A stretch of DNA of 64,000 bases from Streptomyces roseoverticillatus (lineage in GTDB: Bacteria; Actinomycetota; Actinomycetes; Streptomycetales; Streptomycetaceae), in the NCBI RefSeq assembly GCF_000719265.1, contig NZ_JOFL01000032.1, positions 1-64,000 of the forward strand. The letters are read 5' to 3'. The stretch's first letter is position 1. The number at the start of each line of letters is the position of its first letter. The translations under genes and the position numbers were made by a program. Below the pieces are notes generated by a model. It was not told the DNA's origin, did not search any database, and saw only the letters and a program-made list of their open reading frames with translations. This document shows positions 44,995-55,165 of the stretch, piece by piece.

Positions 44995-47406
44995 GTGAAG
45001 AGCAGCCAACGGAGGCTCGCCAGATCCGCCGCCGTGGCCACGACCGTCGCGCTCGCCGCGACGGCCCTGGCCACGGGGACCACGGCCGGGATCGCACAGG
45101 CGGCCACCACTGCCGGCACGCCGTCGAGCATCGAGCGCCACGACCCGGAGCAGGCCGGGAAGGGCGTCGAGCACGACCTCAAGGGCCCGTACGCGAAGAA
45201 GCAGGAGGCGCAGCGCAAGGCTGCCCTCGACAAGGTCATATCCGGCGACGCCCGCGTGGAGCAGCGCGGCGCGTCGAAGGTCGTCCAGCTCGGCAAGGGG
45301 AAGTACGTCGAGCTCGCCCGGGAGAAGACCGACCGCATCTTCACGATCCTCGTGGACTTCGGCGACAAGGTCGACGACACCACGATGTACGACCCGGACG
45401 GGCCGGACGGGCCCAAGCCGCCCGTGAAGAAGTACGGCGGGCAGCCGGGCCCGGCGCACAACCAGATCAAGCAGCCGGACCGCAAGAACGACAACAGCAC
45501 GGCCTGGCAGAAGGACTACAACCGGGAGCACTTCCAGGACCTGTACTTCTCGCACGACAAGGACAAGGAGTCCCTGGCGAAGTACTACGAGAAGCAGTCC
45601 TCGGGCCGCTACACGGTCGACGGCACGGTCACCGACTGGGTCAGGGTCCCCTGGAACGAGGCCCGTTACGGCGCCAACTACTGCGGCTCCACCAACTGCC
45701 CCTCCGCCTGGGACCTGGTGCGCGACGGCGTCAACCAGTGGGTGAAGGACCAGAAGGCGGCCGGCCGCAGCGACGCCGACGTCAAGGCGCAGCTGGCCAC
45801 CTACGACCAGTGGGACCGCAACGACTACAACGGCAACGGCAACTTCAACGAGCCCGACGGCTACATCGACCACTTCCAGATCGTGCACGCCGGCGAGGAC
45901 GAGTCCGCCGGCGGCGGCGCGCAGAAGACCGACGCCATCTGGGCCCACCGCTGGTACGCCTACGGCTCGGACGCCGGCAAGACCGGCCCCGGGAACAACA
46001 AGGCCGGCGGCACGCAGATCGGTGACACCGGCATCTGGGTCGGCGACTACACGATGCAGCCCGAGAACGGCGGCCTCGGCGTCTTCGCCCACGAGTACGG
46101 CCACGACCTGGGCCTGCCCGACGAGTACGACACCACCGGCACCGGTGAGTCCTCCGTCGCCTACTGGTCGCTGATGTCCTCCGGTTCCTGGCTGGGCCGC
46201 GGCAAGGACACCATCGGTGACCTGCCCGGCGACATGAGCGCCTGGGACAAGCTGCAGCTCGGCTGGCTCAACTACGACAAGGCGAAGGCGGCGACGAAGT
46301 CGACGCACAAGCTGGGCGTGGCCGAGTACAACACCAAGGACAAGCAGGCGGTCGTCGTCGACCTGCCCAACAAGGCGGTCAAGACCGACGTCGTCAAGCC
46401 TGCCGAGGGCGGCAAGCAGTGGTGGGGCGGTCAGGCCGACGACCTGAAGAACACCCTCTCCCGCCCGGTCGACCTCACCGGCAAGTCCAAGGCGAGCCTG
46501 GACTTCTCGGGCTGGTGGGACATCGAGGCGGGCTACGACTACGCCTACGTCGAGGTCTCCACGGACGGCGGCAAGAACTGGACCCCGGTCGACGGCACGG
46601 CCGACGGCAAGTCCGTCCCGCGCGACGGCGGCGACAAGCCCGCGCTGACCGGCCAGTCCGGCGCGTACAAGAAGCTGGCGTACCCGCTCGACGCGTACGC
46701 CGGCAAGAAGATCGACCTGCGCTTCCGCTACTCCACGGACGGCGGCACCACCGGCAAGGGCTTCACCGCCGACGCCATCAGCCTCACCGCCGACGGCGCC
46801 ACCCTCTTCGCCGACGGCGCCGAGGGCGACGACAACGGCTGGACGGCGAAGGGCTTCTCGCGCATCGGCGAGTCCTTCACCAAGGAGTACGCGCAGTACT
46901 ACATCGCCGAGAACCGGCAGTACGTCTCGTACGACACGACCCTGAAGACCGGCCCGTACAACTTCGGCTGGAAGAAGGACCGTCCGGGCTGGGTCGAGCA
47001 CTACCCGTACCAGAACGGTCTGCTGATCTGGAAGTGGGACACCTCGCAGGCCGACAACAACGTCGGCGTGCACCCCGGCACCGGCCGCATCCTGCCGGTC
47101 GACGCGCACCCGCAGATCGAGAAGTGGGCCGACGGTTCGGTCATGCGCAACCGCTTCCAGGCGTACGACTCGCCCTTCAGCTGGTTCCCGAGCGAGGGCT
47201 ACACCGTCCACCAGGACGGCGTCGCGGCCCGCGTGAAGGCCAAGCTCGGCGCGCCGCTCTTCGACGACCGCAAGGGCACGTACTGGAGCAAGGACAATCC
47301 GACCGGCGGTGTGCAGGTTACTGACACCAACACCCGGATCAAGATCCTCTGGCAGGCGCCGAGCGGCTCCTCGATGACCGTCCAGGTGAGCCCGTCGGGC
47401 AAGTAA
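44995..47406 (+). CDS. Secreted M6 family (immune inhibitor A-like) metalloprotease
   Basis: 803 residues from GTG 44995, preceded by ggggaggac. Signal peptide MKSSQRRLARSAAV... ending near AQA. The zinc motif is HEYGH at residues 366-370 (VFAHEYGHDLGLPDEYD), with ALMSSGSW-type Met-turn sequence (WSLMSSGSW). After about 520 are beta-rich domains including a jelly-roll carbohydrate-like module and a C-terminal domain. M6 enzymes digest host or substrate proteins; here it would be part of saprophytic protein degradation. It is a single-gene unit. Confidence 0.94.
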   Translation: MKSSQRRLARSAAVATTVALAATALATGTTAGIAQAATTAGTPSSIERHDPEQAGKGVEHDLKGPYAKKQEAQRKAALDKVISGDARVEQRGASKVVQLGKGKYVELAREKTDRIFTILVDFGDKVDDTTMYDPDGPDGPKPPVKKYGGQPGPAHNQIKQPDRKNDNSTAWQKDYNREHFQDLYFSHDKDKESLAKYYEKQSSGRYTVDGTVTDWVRVPWNEARYGANYCGSTNCPSAWDLVRDGVNQWVKDQKAAGRSDADVKAQLATYDQWDRNDYNGNGNFNEPDGYIDHFQIVHAGEDESAGGGAQKTDAIWAHRWYAYGSDAGKTGPGNNKAGGTQIGDTGIWVGDYTMQPENGGLGVFAHEYGHDLGLPDEYDTTGTGESSVAYWSLMSSGSWLGRGKDTIGDLPGDMSAWDKLQLGWLNYDKAKAATKSTHKLGVAEYNTKDKQAVVVDLPNKAVKTDVVKPAEGGKQWWGGQADDLKNTLSRPVDLTGKSKASLDFSGWWDIEAGYDYAYVEVSTDGGKNWTPVDGTADGKSVPRDGGDKPALTGQSGAYKKLAYPLDAYAGKKIDLRFRYSTDGGTTGKGFTADAISLTADGATLFADGAEGDDNGWTAKGFSRIGESFTKEYAQYYIAENRQYVSYDTTLKTGPYNFGWKKDRPGWVEHYPYQNGLLIWKWDTSQADNNVGVHPGTGRILPVDAHPQIEKWADGSVMRNRFQAYDSPFSWFPSEGYTVHQDGVAARVKAKLGAPLFDDRKGTYWSKDNPTGGVQVTDTNTRIKILWQAPSGSSMTVQVSPSGK

Positions 47407-47541
47407 TCCCCGCAGGATCTGCGTTTATGCAGGTCAGCGCAGTGTCGGCCGTCGCCCTCTAGCGGGCGGCGGCCGATCGCGTTTAGATGACTGGCGTGAC
47501 GCTGTTATTGACACCCCGGCCCGGGGAGAGGTGACGCGGGC

Positions 47542-47868
47542 ATGGCAGGCGGTGGTTTCTGCAAGCTGCCGGGCGGCAGTGTGGTGGTGGCCCTCTACCT
47601 TCCCGGGCCGCCCGGCGGGGGCGCGTCGCCCGGAGCCCGGGTGCGGGTGCTGGTGCACGCCGCGAACCGGGCGCGCGCGCTCACGCGCCTGCGGAACCTG
47701 GGCCTGCGGGCGGTCTACCTGCGGGGCAATACGGAGCCGCCGACGCCGGACGAGATAACGGCGGTCCTCCACCATCCGGACGGGCTGGTCTGGCGCGCGG
47801 CGCCGGACGACGACACGGAGTCGTGGCATCCGATACGGACGCTGCTGCGGAGGGCGCCTGCGGCGTAG
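47542..47868 (+). CDS. Small conserved hypothetical protein
   Basis: 108 residues from ATG 47542, preceded by ggggagagg. The sequence VVVALYLPGPPGG, then ARALTRLRNLGLRAVYLRGN and VLHHPDGLVWR, suggests a compact soluble fold. No family recognised. Third-position GC supports coding. It follows the M6 gene by 135 bases and may have its own promoter. Confidence 0.68.
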   Translation: MAGGGFCKLPGGSVVVALYLPGPPGGGASPGARVRVLVHAANRARALTRLRNLGLRAVYLRGNTEPPTPDEITAVLHHPDGLVWRAAPDDDTESWHPIRTLLRRAPAA

Positions 47869-47955
47869 GTTTTTGCCTGCACGGACGGCTTGCGGCCGGT
47901 GCGGCACCGCCGGATACGTCGACGGTGGTTGCGCGCCGTCGCGGCGGGAGATTTT

Positions 47956-48027
47956 CCGGGGCTTCGCCCCGGGCTGGGGGCTCGCCCCCAGGAAACTGGG
48001 GGCACCTCCCAGCGGTAGCCGGGGGAG
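47956..48027. repeat. Streptomyces-type intergenic hairpin element
   Basis: Two perfect stem-loops in a row: 47956-47972 (ccggggcttcgccccgg) and 47975-47990, followed by ctgggggcacctcccag with related palindromes to 48027. Similar sequence recurs between genes in many Streptomyces genomes. Likely acts as a terminator for the upstream gene; mobility is not shown. Confidence 0.7.
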
Positions 48028-48117
48028 AAAGGGCGGGACCGGGGCCTAACCTCCGCCGCAGCGGCGATCAGCCACCGTCCACGCACCCGGCGGTGCCGAG
48101 CCCCGCTCAGCCGGAGC

Positions 48118-48711
48118 TCACCCCGTCGCAACCACCGGCTTGCCGGTGAGCTCGACGCCCGCCCCGCGGAGCTCCTCCAGCGCCCGATCCGTCGTCCGCG
48201 AAGCGACCCCCGCCGTGAGGTCGAGCAGAACCTGCGTCGAGAACCCCTCCCGCGCCGCGTCCAGCGCGGTAGCGCGGACGCAGTGGTCCGTGGCGATGCC
48301 GACGACGTCGACCTCCGTGACGCCCCGCTCCCGCAGCCAGTCCGCCAGGGACACCCCGTTCTCGTCGGTGCCCTCGAACCCGCTGTACGCGGCCGCGTAC
48401 GCCCCCTTGTCGAAGACGGCGTCTATCGCCCCGGAGGCGACGACCGGAGCGAAGTTCGGGTGGAACCCGGACCCCTCCGTGCCGGCGACGCAGTGCGGCG
48501 GCCAGGTGGTTTCGTAGTCCGGCTCGGCGGAGAAGTGCGCGCCGGGGTCTATGTGGTGGTCGCGCGTGGCGACGATGTGCCGGTACCCGGCGGTGGCCTC
48601 GCCGACGAGGTCGGTGATGGCCGCGGCCACGTCCGCCCCGCCCGCGACCGCGAGGCTGCCGCCCTCGCAGAAGTCGTTCTGCACGTCGACGATGATCAGT
48701 GCACGCTGCAT
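48118..48711 (-). CDS. pncA: Nicotinamidase
   Basis: 197 residues from ATG 48711. It hydrolyses nicotinamide to nicotinate. The catalytic Asp is in VDVQNDFCEGG, the catalytic Lys in FDKGAYAAAYSGF and the nucleophilic Cys in GIATDHCVRATALDA. Metal ligands are in DHHIDPGAHF. It lies next to nicotinate phosphoribosyltransferase on the same strand, giving a complete two-step salvage of nicotinamide to NAD precursor. Confidence 0.95.
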   Translation of the reverse strand: MQRALIIVDVQNDFCEGGSLAVAGGADVAAAITDLVGEATAGYRHIVATRDHHIDPGAHFSAEPDYETTWPPHCVAGTEGSGFHPNFAPVVASGAIDAVFDKGAYAAAYSGFEGTDENGVSLADWLRERGVTEVDVVGIATDHCVRATALDAAREGFSTQVLLDLTAGVASRTTDRALEELRGAGVELTGKPVVATG

Positions 48712-48859
48712 AGTGCGGATCCTTTGTGGAAGGGCCCTCGGCCGACAGTGCGGATCACGACTGTACGGATCGCCTCTCTGTGACCGAGGGTAGTGACTTC
48801 CGTTGCGCAATGGGAGAGGGGCCCCGAGCGGGGGAGCCCCACCGGGCGCACCGGGAGCG

Positions 48860-50188
48860 TCAGAGGTACTCGGTGGGGAGTACCGGCTCACCGCGCGAGA
48901 GCTGGGTCGCGGAGAGGGGGAGCCCGGCCCGGGCGGCGGCGTGCCGCTCCCGCACGGTGTCCAGGGGCTCGCGGGCGACGACCTCGCCGCCGCGGACGAG
49001 CTCCACGATCAGCTGGTGGTCCGCGAGCTCCGGCGGCACCGGCCCGGTGCCGACGACCTCGGCCTCGGCGACCCCGGCCGCGTCGGGCCGGCGCGCGGCC
49101 CACTTGCGGCCGCCGATGGAGGTCTTGCCGCCCATGGACTTCTTGGCGACGGGCCGCAGCGGCGCGTCCGCGCCGGCCTCGTCCGCGCGGGCCACGAGCT
49201 TGTAGACCATCGAGCAGGTGGGGTGCCCGCTGCCGGTGACGAGCTGGGTGCCGACCCCGTACGCGTCGACGGGGGCCGCGGCGAGCGAGGCGATGGCGTA
49301 CTCGTCGAGGTCGCTGGTGACGACGATCTTCGTCTTGGTGGCGCCCAGGTCGTCCAGCTGCTGCCGCACGCGGTGCGCGAGCAGCAGCAGGTCGCCGGAG
49401 TCGATGCGGACGGCGCCGAGCCCGGGGCCCGCGATCTCCACGGCCGTGCGGACGGCCTCGGTCACGTCGTAGGTGTCGACGAGCAGGGTCGTGCCCCCGC
49501 CGAGCGAGTCGACCTGGGCGGTGAAGGCGTCGCGCTCGCTGTCGTGCAGCAGCGTGAAGGCGTGCGCACTGGTGCCGACGGTCGGAATGCTGTAGCGGAA
49601 GCCGGCCGCGAGGTCGGAGGTGGAGGTGAAGCCGCCCACGTACGCGGCGCGGGAGGCGGCGACGGCCGCGAGCTCGTGGGTGCGCCGGGCGCCCATCTCG
49701 ATCAGCGGGCGGTCTCCGGCGGCCACGGACATCCGGGAGGCCGCGGCGGCGACGGCCGAGTCGTGGTTGAGGATCGACAGGATCACGGTCTCCAGCAGGA
49801 CCGCCTCGGCGAAGGTGCCCTCGACGCGCAGGATCGGCGAGCCGGGGAAGTAGACCTCGCCCTCGGGGTAGCCCGAGATGTCGCCGCGGAAGCGGTAGTC
49901 CGCGAGCCAGGCCAGCGTCGGCTCGTCGACGATCCGCTGGGCGGTGAGGAAGTCCAGGACTCCGCTGTCGAAGCGGAAGTTCTCCACGGCGTCCAGGACG
50001 CGGCCGGTGCCCGCCACGACGCCGTAGCGGCGCCCCTCGGGCAGCCGGCGGGTGAAGACCTCGAAGACCGAGCGGCGGTCGGCGGTGCCGGAGCGCAGCG
50101 CGGCCTGCAGCATCGTGAGTTCGTACCGGTCGGTGAAGAGGGCCGTCGACGGAACGTCCACCGGCAGCCTCAAGTCCGCAGCGTTCAT
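48860..50188 (-). CDS. pncB: Nicotinate phosphoribosyltransferase
   Basis: 442 residues from ATG 50188. It makes nicotinate mononucleotide from nicotinate and PRPP. The N-terminus TALFTDRYELTMLQAALRSG is diagnostic, as are GTSAHAFTLLHDSE, which contains the auto-phosphorylated His region, and VRIDSGDLLLLAHRVRQ. Divergent from clpS. The downstream pncA starts 149 bases away, so the two are probably co-regulated rather than strictly fused. Confidence 0.95.
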   Translation of the reverse strand: MNAADLRLPVDVPSTALFTDRYELTMLQAALRSGTADRRSVFEVFTRRLPEGRRYGVVAGTGRVLDAVENFRFDSGVLDFLTAQRIVDEPTLAWLADYRFRGDISGYPEGEVYFPGSPILRVEGTFAEAVLLETVILSILNHDSAVAAAASRMSVAAGDRPLIEMGARRTHELAAVAASRAAYVGGFTSTSDLAAGFRYSIPTVGTSAHAFTLLHDSERDAFTAQVDSLGGGTTLLVDTYDVTEAVRTAVEIAGPGLGAVRIDSGDLLLLAHRVRQQLDDLGATKTKIVVTSDLDEYAIASLAAAPVDAYGVGTQLVTGSGHPTCSMVYKLVARADEAGADAPLRPVAKKSMGGKTSIGGRKWAARRPDAAGVAEAEVVGTGPVPPELADHQLIVELVRGGEVVAREPLDTVRERHAAARAGLPLSATQLSRGEPVLPTEYL

Positions 50189-50355
50189 GGAACGAGATGC
50201 TACCCCCAATACTCGTCAGTCTGACGATTTCTACGGAGTGACGCCCGGCACCCGCCCGGCCCTCGCCCGCGACCCGGCCGGCGCGCACCCCGCGTCCGGT
50301 CGACGCGCGGCTCGGGGTACCCCCGTTTGTGCATCGCAAGCCCCCGAGTGGCAGC

Positions 50356-50667
50356 ATGGGAAACGTGAGTGTTGCACCGGTCGAGATCGAACGCACCGAG
50401 TCGAGCGAGTCCCCGTACGCGGTGACCGAGCCCGACGTTCCCTGGGTCACGCTGGTTCACAACGACCCCATCAACCTCATGAGTTATGTGACGTATGTCT
50501 TTCAGGCGTACTTCGGCTACTCCAAGGACAAGGCCCACAAGCTGATGCTCGACGTCCACCACAAGGGGCGCGCCACCGTTTCCAGCGGCAGCCGCGAGGA
50601 GATGGAGCGCGACGTGCAGGCGATGCACGGCTACGGGCTGTGGGCGACGCTGTCGCAGGACCGTTGA
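50356..50667 (+). CDS. clpS: ATP-dependent Clp protease adaptor ClpS
   Basis: 103 residues from ATG 50356; GTG 50365 is a possible start three codons on. It hands N-degron substrates to the ClpA/ClpC chaperone. The N-end-rule pocket is in [19 protein letters not shown], with the conserved Asn-Asp-Pro. The second half ([18 protein letters not shown], then [14 protein letters not shown]) is the usual ClpS fold. It overlaps the DUF2017 start by one base (TGATG). Confidence 0.95.
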   Translation: MGNVSVAPVEIERTESSESPYAVTEPDVPWVTLVHNDPINLMSYVTYVFQAYFGYSKDKAHKLMLDVHHKGRATVSSGSREEMERDVQAMHGYGLWATLSQDR

Positions 50668-51269
50668 TGGCCGGCCACTTCGAGCCGCTGTCCGGCGGCG
50701 GGGCCGCCGTGGCCCTGGACGAGGTCGAGGTCTCCATCCTGCGCAGCCTGACGGTCCAGCTGCTGGAGCTGATCGGCCCGGGCGACGCCGCGGGCCCCGA
50801 AGGCGCCGATCCGCTCGCCCGGCTCTTCGCCGAGGGCCCCAGCGAGCCGCCGTCCGACCCCGCGCTCGCCCGGCTCTTCCCCGACGCCTACGGCGACCCG
50901 GGTGCCGGGCAGGACCCGCAGCAGCGCGCGTACGCCGCCGAATTCCGCCGCTACACCGAGAACGACCTGCGCGACCGCAAGCGCGAGGACGCCCTCGCGG
51001 TCGTCCGCTCGCTGGACGCGCTCACGGTGGCCGGAGCCGCCGGGGATGACGTGGCCGTCCTGCGCCTCACGCCCGAGGACTGCCGCCGCTGGCTGGGCAC
51101 CCTCAACGATCTCCGGCTGACCATCGGCGCGCGGCTGGAAATCACCCATGAGGACGACAGCGAGGCGCTGCTCCGGCTGCCGGACGACGATGCGCGCAAG
51201 CCGATGGTGATGGCCCATCTCTGGCTCGGCGGACTACAGGAAACGCTGGTAGATGCACTGATGGGATGA
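50667..51269 (+). CDS. DUF2017 domain protein
   Basis: 200 residues. A family found beside clpS in actinobacteria; function unknown. The frame includes ALDEVEVSILRSLTVQLLEL at the start and TPEDCRRWLGTLNDLRL near the end. It is acidic and cytoplasmic. Its coupling to clpS (TGATG) suggests a role in proteolysis or in regulating ClpS, which is inference. Confidence 0.9.
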   Translation: MAGHFEPLSGGGAAVALDEVEVSILRSLTVQLLELIGPGDAAGPEGADPLARLFAEGPSEPPSDPALARLFPDAYGDPGAGQDPQQRAYAAEFRRYTENDLRDRKREDALAVVRSLDALTVAGAAGDDVAVLRLTPEDCRRWLGTLNDLRLTIGARLEITHEDDSEALLRLPDDDARKPMVMAHLWLGGLQETLVDALMG

Positions 51270-51587
51270 TCGATCAAAAGCATCCGGACATCCGCTCAGG
51301 GAACAATCAGGTCCGGATAACGATCGGATCACCGTAACGGTGCCTATTAACGCTCTTTTTCCTTATTGTCCGCATTTCTTTGTGGTCTGCGTCACTCGTC
51401 CATGATCGGCATTCAGACGATCTACCGGCCACTCGTGGTACATCTTTGCGACCTGCCTCCGTGACGCCACCCATGTTCACGGCGGGAGCGCTGAGCCGGC
51501 CGACCGTCGGCACTCGCAGGACTCCATCCGGGGGGATCGGAACCCGATCCGGAGCAACCGGATCGGTATGGAGAAAGGCGCACCACC
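51270..51587 (+). other. AT-richer leader region of the amino-acid permease
   Basis: 318 bases with no gene. It is clearly less GC-rich than its surroundings (around 51290-51380). A small hairpin caccgtaacggtg (51330-51342) precedes a T5 tract at 51356-51360, maybe a terminator of the DUF2017 gene. A 7-bp inverted repeat ggatcgg/ccgatcc (51534-51550) lies just before the permease. The structures could be regulatory; no known riboswitch was recognised. Confidence 0.5.
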
Positions 51588-53078
51588 ATGACCTCTGAGC
51601 AGGTCGCGGCCCGTACCGCGGACGCAGTCGCGGAACCGGGTCACAAGGGAAGCGGTAAGACGGCTTCCGAGGGTTACGAGCGGGGACTCGGTAACCGCCA
51701 GATTCAGATGATCGCCATTGGTGGCGCCATCGGCACCGGCCTCTTCCTCGGCGCGGGGAAGGCCATTTCCAAGGCCGGACCCAGCCTGATCCTGGCTTAT
51801 GCCATAGCCGGTCTGGTCATCTTCTTCATCATGCGAGCGCTCGGCGAGCTGCTCATGTACCGCCCGGTGTCGGGCTCCTTCTCGGACTACGCCCGGGAGT
51901 TCCTCGGCCCCTTCTGGGGTTATGTCACCGGATGGACGTACTGGCTCTTCTGGGTCGTCACCGGAATCGTCGAGGTGACCGCAGCGGCCTCCTATGTGCA
52001 GTACTGGAACCATTCCATTCCGCAATGGGTCTCCGCGCTGGTCTTCACCGTCATCCTCTACTTCGCCAACCTGATCTCCGTGAAGCTCTTCGGTGAGCTG
52101 GAGTTCTGGTTCTCCATGGTCAAGGTCACCGCCATCATCGGCATGATCCTGATCGGTGTCGGCGTGCTGACCATCGGCTTCTCCGACGCCGGTGACACCG
52201 CCACCGTCACCAACCTCTGGAACGACGGCGGCTTCTTCCCGCACGGCATCGGCAACACCCTGATGACCCTGCAGATCGTGATGTTCGCCTTCCTCGCCGT
52301 CGAGCTGGTCGGCGTCACCGCGGGCGAGGCCAAGGACCCGGAGAAGACGCTCCCCAAGGCGATCAACACCGTGCCGTGGCGCATCGCCGTCTTCTACATC
52401 GGCGCGCTGATCATCATCCTGGCCGTGGTCCCGTGGGGCGAGTTCATGCCGGGCGTGAGCCCGTTCGTCGCCGCCTTCCAGAAGATCGGCCTGCCGGCCG
52501 GTGCGGGCATCGTCAACTTCGTCGTCCTCACCGCGGCGCTGTCGTCCTGCAACTCGGGCATGTACTCCACCGGCCGCATGCTGCGCGACCTGTCGCTCAA
52601 CGGCCAGGGCCCGAAGTTCTTCGGCGAGCTGACCAAGCGCGGCCTGCCGCTGCGCGGCACCACCTTCTCCGCCGCGCTGATGCTCGTCGGCGTCTGGATC
52701 AACTACCAGTGGCCGGGCAAGGCGTTCGATTACGTCGTCTCCTTCGCGACCATCTCCGGCATGTGGGCGTGGATCGTGATCCTCGTCGCCCAGCTGCGCT
52801 ACCGCCGCAAGGCGAACCGCGGCGAGCTCCCGCAGTCCGCGTTCCGCGCCCCCGGCGCCCCGTGGACCAGCCTCTTCGCGCTCGCCTTCATCTTCATGGT
52901 GATCGTGATGATGGGCATCGACGCGGACGCCCGGGTCTCGCTGTACTGCGCCCCGGTCTGGGCCGCGATCATGTGGGTGTCCTACCTCGTGCTGAAGCGC
53001 CGCAACCCGCAGGCCTTCGAGCGCAAGGACTACACGCAGGCCGCCGTCGAGGCCGTCAAGGTCGACCAGGCCGCGTAA
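51588..53078 (+). CDS. Amino-acid permease (APC family)
   Basis: 496 residues, about twelve membrane segments. The opening RQIQMIAIGGAIGTGLFLGAG is the substrate/sodium-site motif of AAT-family permeases, with GPSLILAYAIAGL and RALGELLMYRPVSGSFSDYA also typical. It probably imports an aliphatic or aromatic amino acid or GABA; the substrate cannot be told. ATG 51588 follows ggagaaagg. A perfect 16-bp hairpin ends the unit. Confidence 0.92.
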   Translation: MTSEQVAARTADAVAEPGHKGSGKTASEGYERGLGNRQIQMIAIGGAIGTGLFLGAGKAISKAGPSLILAYAIAGLVIFFIMRALGELLMYRPVSGSFSDYAREFLGPFWGYVTGWTYWLFWVVTGIVEVTAAASYVQYWNHSIPQWVSALVFTVILYFANLISVKLFGELEFWFSMVKVTAIIGMILIGVGVLTIGFSDAGDTATVTNLWNDGGFFPHGIGNTLMTLQIVMFAFLAVELVGVTAGEAKDPEKTLPKAINTVPWRIAVFYIGALIIILAVVPWGEFMPGVSPFVAAFQKIGLPAGAGIVNFVVLTAALSSCNSGMYSTGRMLRDLSLNGQGPKFFGELTKRGLPLRGTTFSAALMLVGVWINYQWPGKAFDYVVSFATISGMWAWIVILVAQLRYRRKANRGELPQSAFRAPGAPWTSLFALAFIFMVIVMMGIDADARVSLYCAPVWAAIMWVSYLVLKRRNPQAFERKDYTQAAVEAVKVDQAA

Positions 53079-53114
53079 GGCCTGACGGAAGGCCTCCCCG
53101 GCCGTCCGGCATCC

Positions 53115-53151
53115 GGGCCCGCCCGTACCACTGACTGGTACGGGCGGGCCC
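53115..53151 (+). terminator. Hairpin terminator after the amino-acid permease
   Basis: 16-bp perfect stem 53115-53130 with 53136-53151, loop CTGAC, followed by TT. Confidence 0.85.
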
Positions 53152-53183
53152 TTCGCCTTGTCCGCGTGCCTATCCTGGGGCGC

Positions 53184-53606
53184 ATGCTGACCATCACGCA
53201 GGACCTGTACGACCGGATCGTCGCGCACGCCCGCGCGGACCACCCCGACGAGGCCTGCGGCGTGGTCGCCGGACCGGCCGGCAGCGGCCGCCCCGAGCGG
53301 TTCGTCCCCATGCTCAACGCCGCCCGGTCGCCCACGTTCTACGAGTTCGACTCGGCGGACCTGCTGAAGCTCTACCGCGAGCTCGACGACCGCGACGAGG
53401 AGCCCGTGGTCATCTACCACTCGCACACGGCCACCGAGGCCTACCCCTCCCGCACGGACATCTCGTACGCGGGCGAGCCCGGCGCCCACTACGTGCTCGT
53501 GTCCACCGCCGACACCGACGGCGAGGGCCCCTTCCAGTTCCGCTCGTTCCGCATAGTGGACGGCCAGGTGACCGAAGAGGACGTCACCGTAGTGCCTGCC
53601 TACTGA
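53184..53606 (+). CDS. Mec-type JAMM/MPN+ metalloprotease
   Basis: 140 residues. The full JAMM zinc motif is present: Glu23, then H79-S-H81, seven residues, Ser89 and Asp92. In mycobacteria the equivalent Mec protein releases cysteine from the CysO-cysteine adduct. Its position directly before the CysO and CysM genes supports this role. The start ATG 53184 is used; the upstream six residues of the open frame are unlikely to be coding. Confidence 0.93.
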   Translation: MLTITQDLYDRIVAHARADHPDEACGVVAGPAGSGRPERFVPMLNAARSPTFYEFDSADLLKLYRELDDRDEEPVVIYHSHTATEAYPSRTDISYAGEPGAHYVLVSTADTDGEGPFQFRSFRIVDGQVTEEDVTVVPAY

Positions 53607-53726
53607 GCTCCCGCCCTCCGGCGGGCCGCGGCTGTCCGCATGCCGGTACGAACGTCCGGCGGCCGCACACGGAATCGATACGATCTGCCCCAGGTGCCCC
53701 ACCCGCACGCCGACAGGAGCCGCATC

Positions 53727-54008
53727 ATGGCCATCGAGGTCCGCATTCCGACCATCCTCCGCACCTACACCGACGGCAAGAAGGCCGTCGAAGGCAGCGG
53801 CGCCACCATCGACGAGCTCTTCAAGGACCTCGACACCCGCCACGCGGGCATCCGCGAGCGCCTCGTCGACGAGTCCGGCGAGCTGCGCCGCTTCGTCAAC
53901 GTCTACCTCAACGACGAGGACGTCCGCTTCCTCGCCGGCATCACCACCGAGCTCACCGACGGCGACAGCGTCACCATCCTCCCGGCCGTCGCCGGTGGAA
54001 TGGTCTGA
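53727..54008 (+). CDS. cysO: CysO-like sulfur-carrier protein (MoaD/ThiS fold)
   Basis: 93 residues. Ubiquitin-like sulfur carrier that is converted to a thiocarboxylate and donates sulfur to CysM. EVRIPTILRTYTDGKKAVE and VTILPAVAGG are the family core. Sulfur carriers normally end in Gly-Gly. This one ends AGGMV, two residues beyond the Gly90-Gly91 pair, so it may need trimming before activation. ATG 53727 follows acaggagc. It is 15 bases before cysM. Confidence 0.93.
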   Translation: MAIEVRIPTILRTYTDGKKAVEGSGATIDELFKDLDTRHAGIRERLVDESGELRRFVNVYLNDEDVRFLAGITTELTDGDSVTILPAVAGGMV

Positions 54009-54020
54009 GGCGCGGCGTAG

Positions 54021-54974
<954 letters not shown>

Positions 54975-55165
54975 CGGCGCCCGACGGCTCCCTTCCGGCA
55001 TCCGGCGGCGCGCGGCAGCCTCCGAACGACGCGCGGCGGCCACGCGTCCGTACCGGTGACTTCAGCCACAACCCCACCTCGTGGAGGAGCGGGCGTCCCC
55101 TTCGCGCCTTACGCTCGACGGACCGCATGGCCCCCCGTCACGAGTCAACGGAGGTTCAGGCCCGC

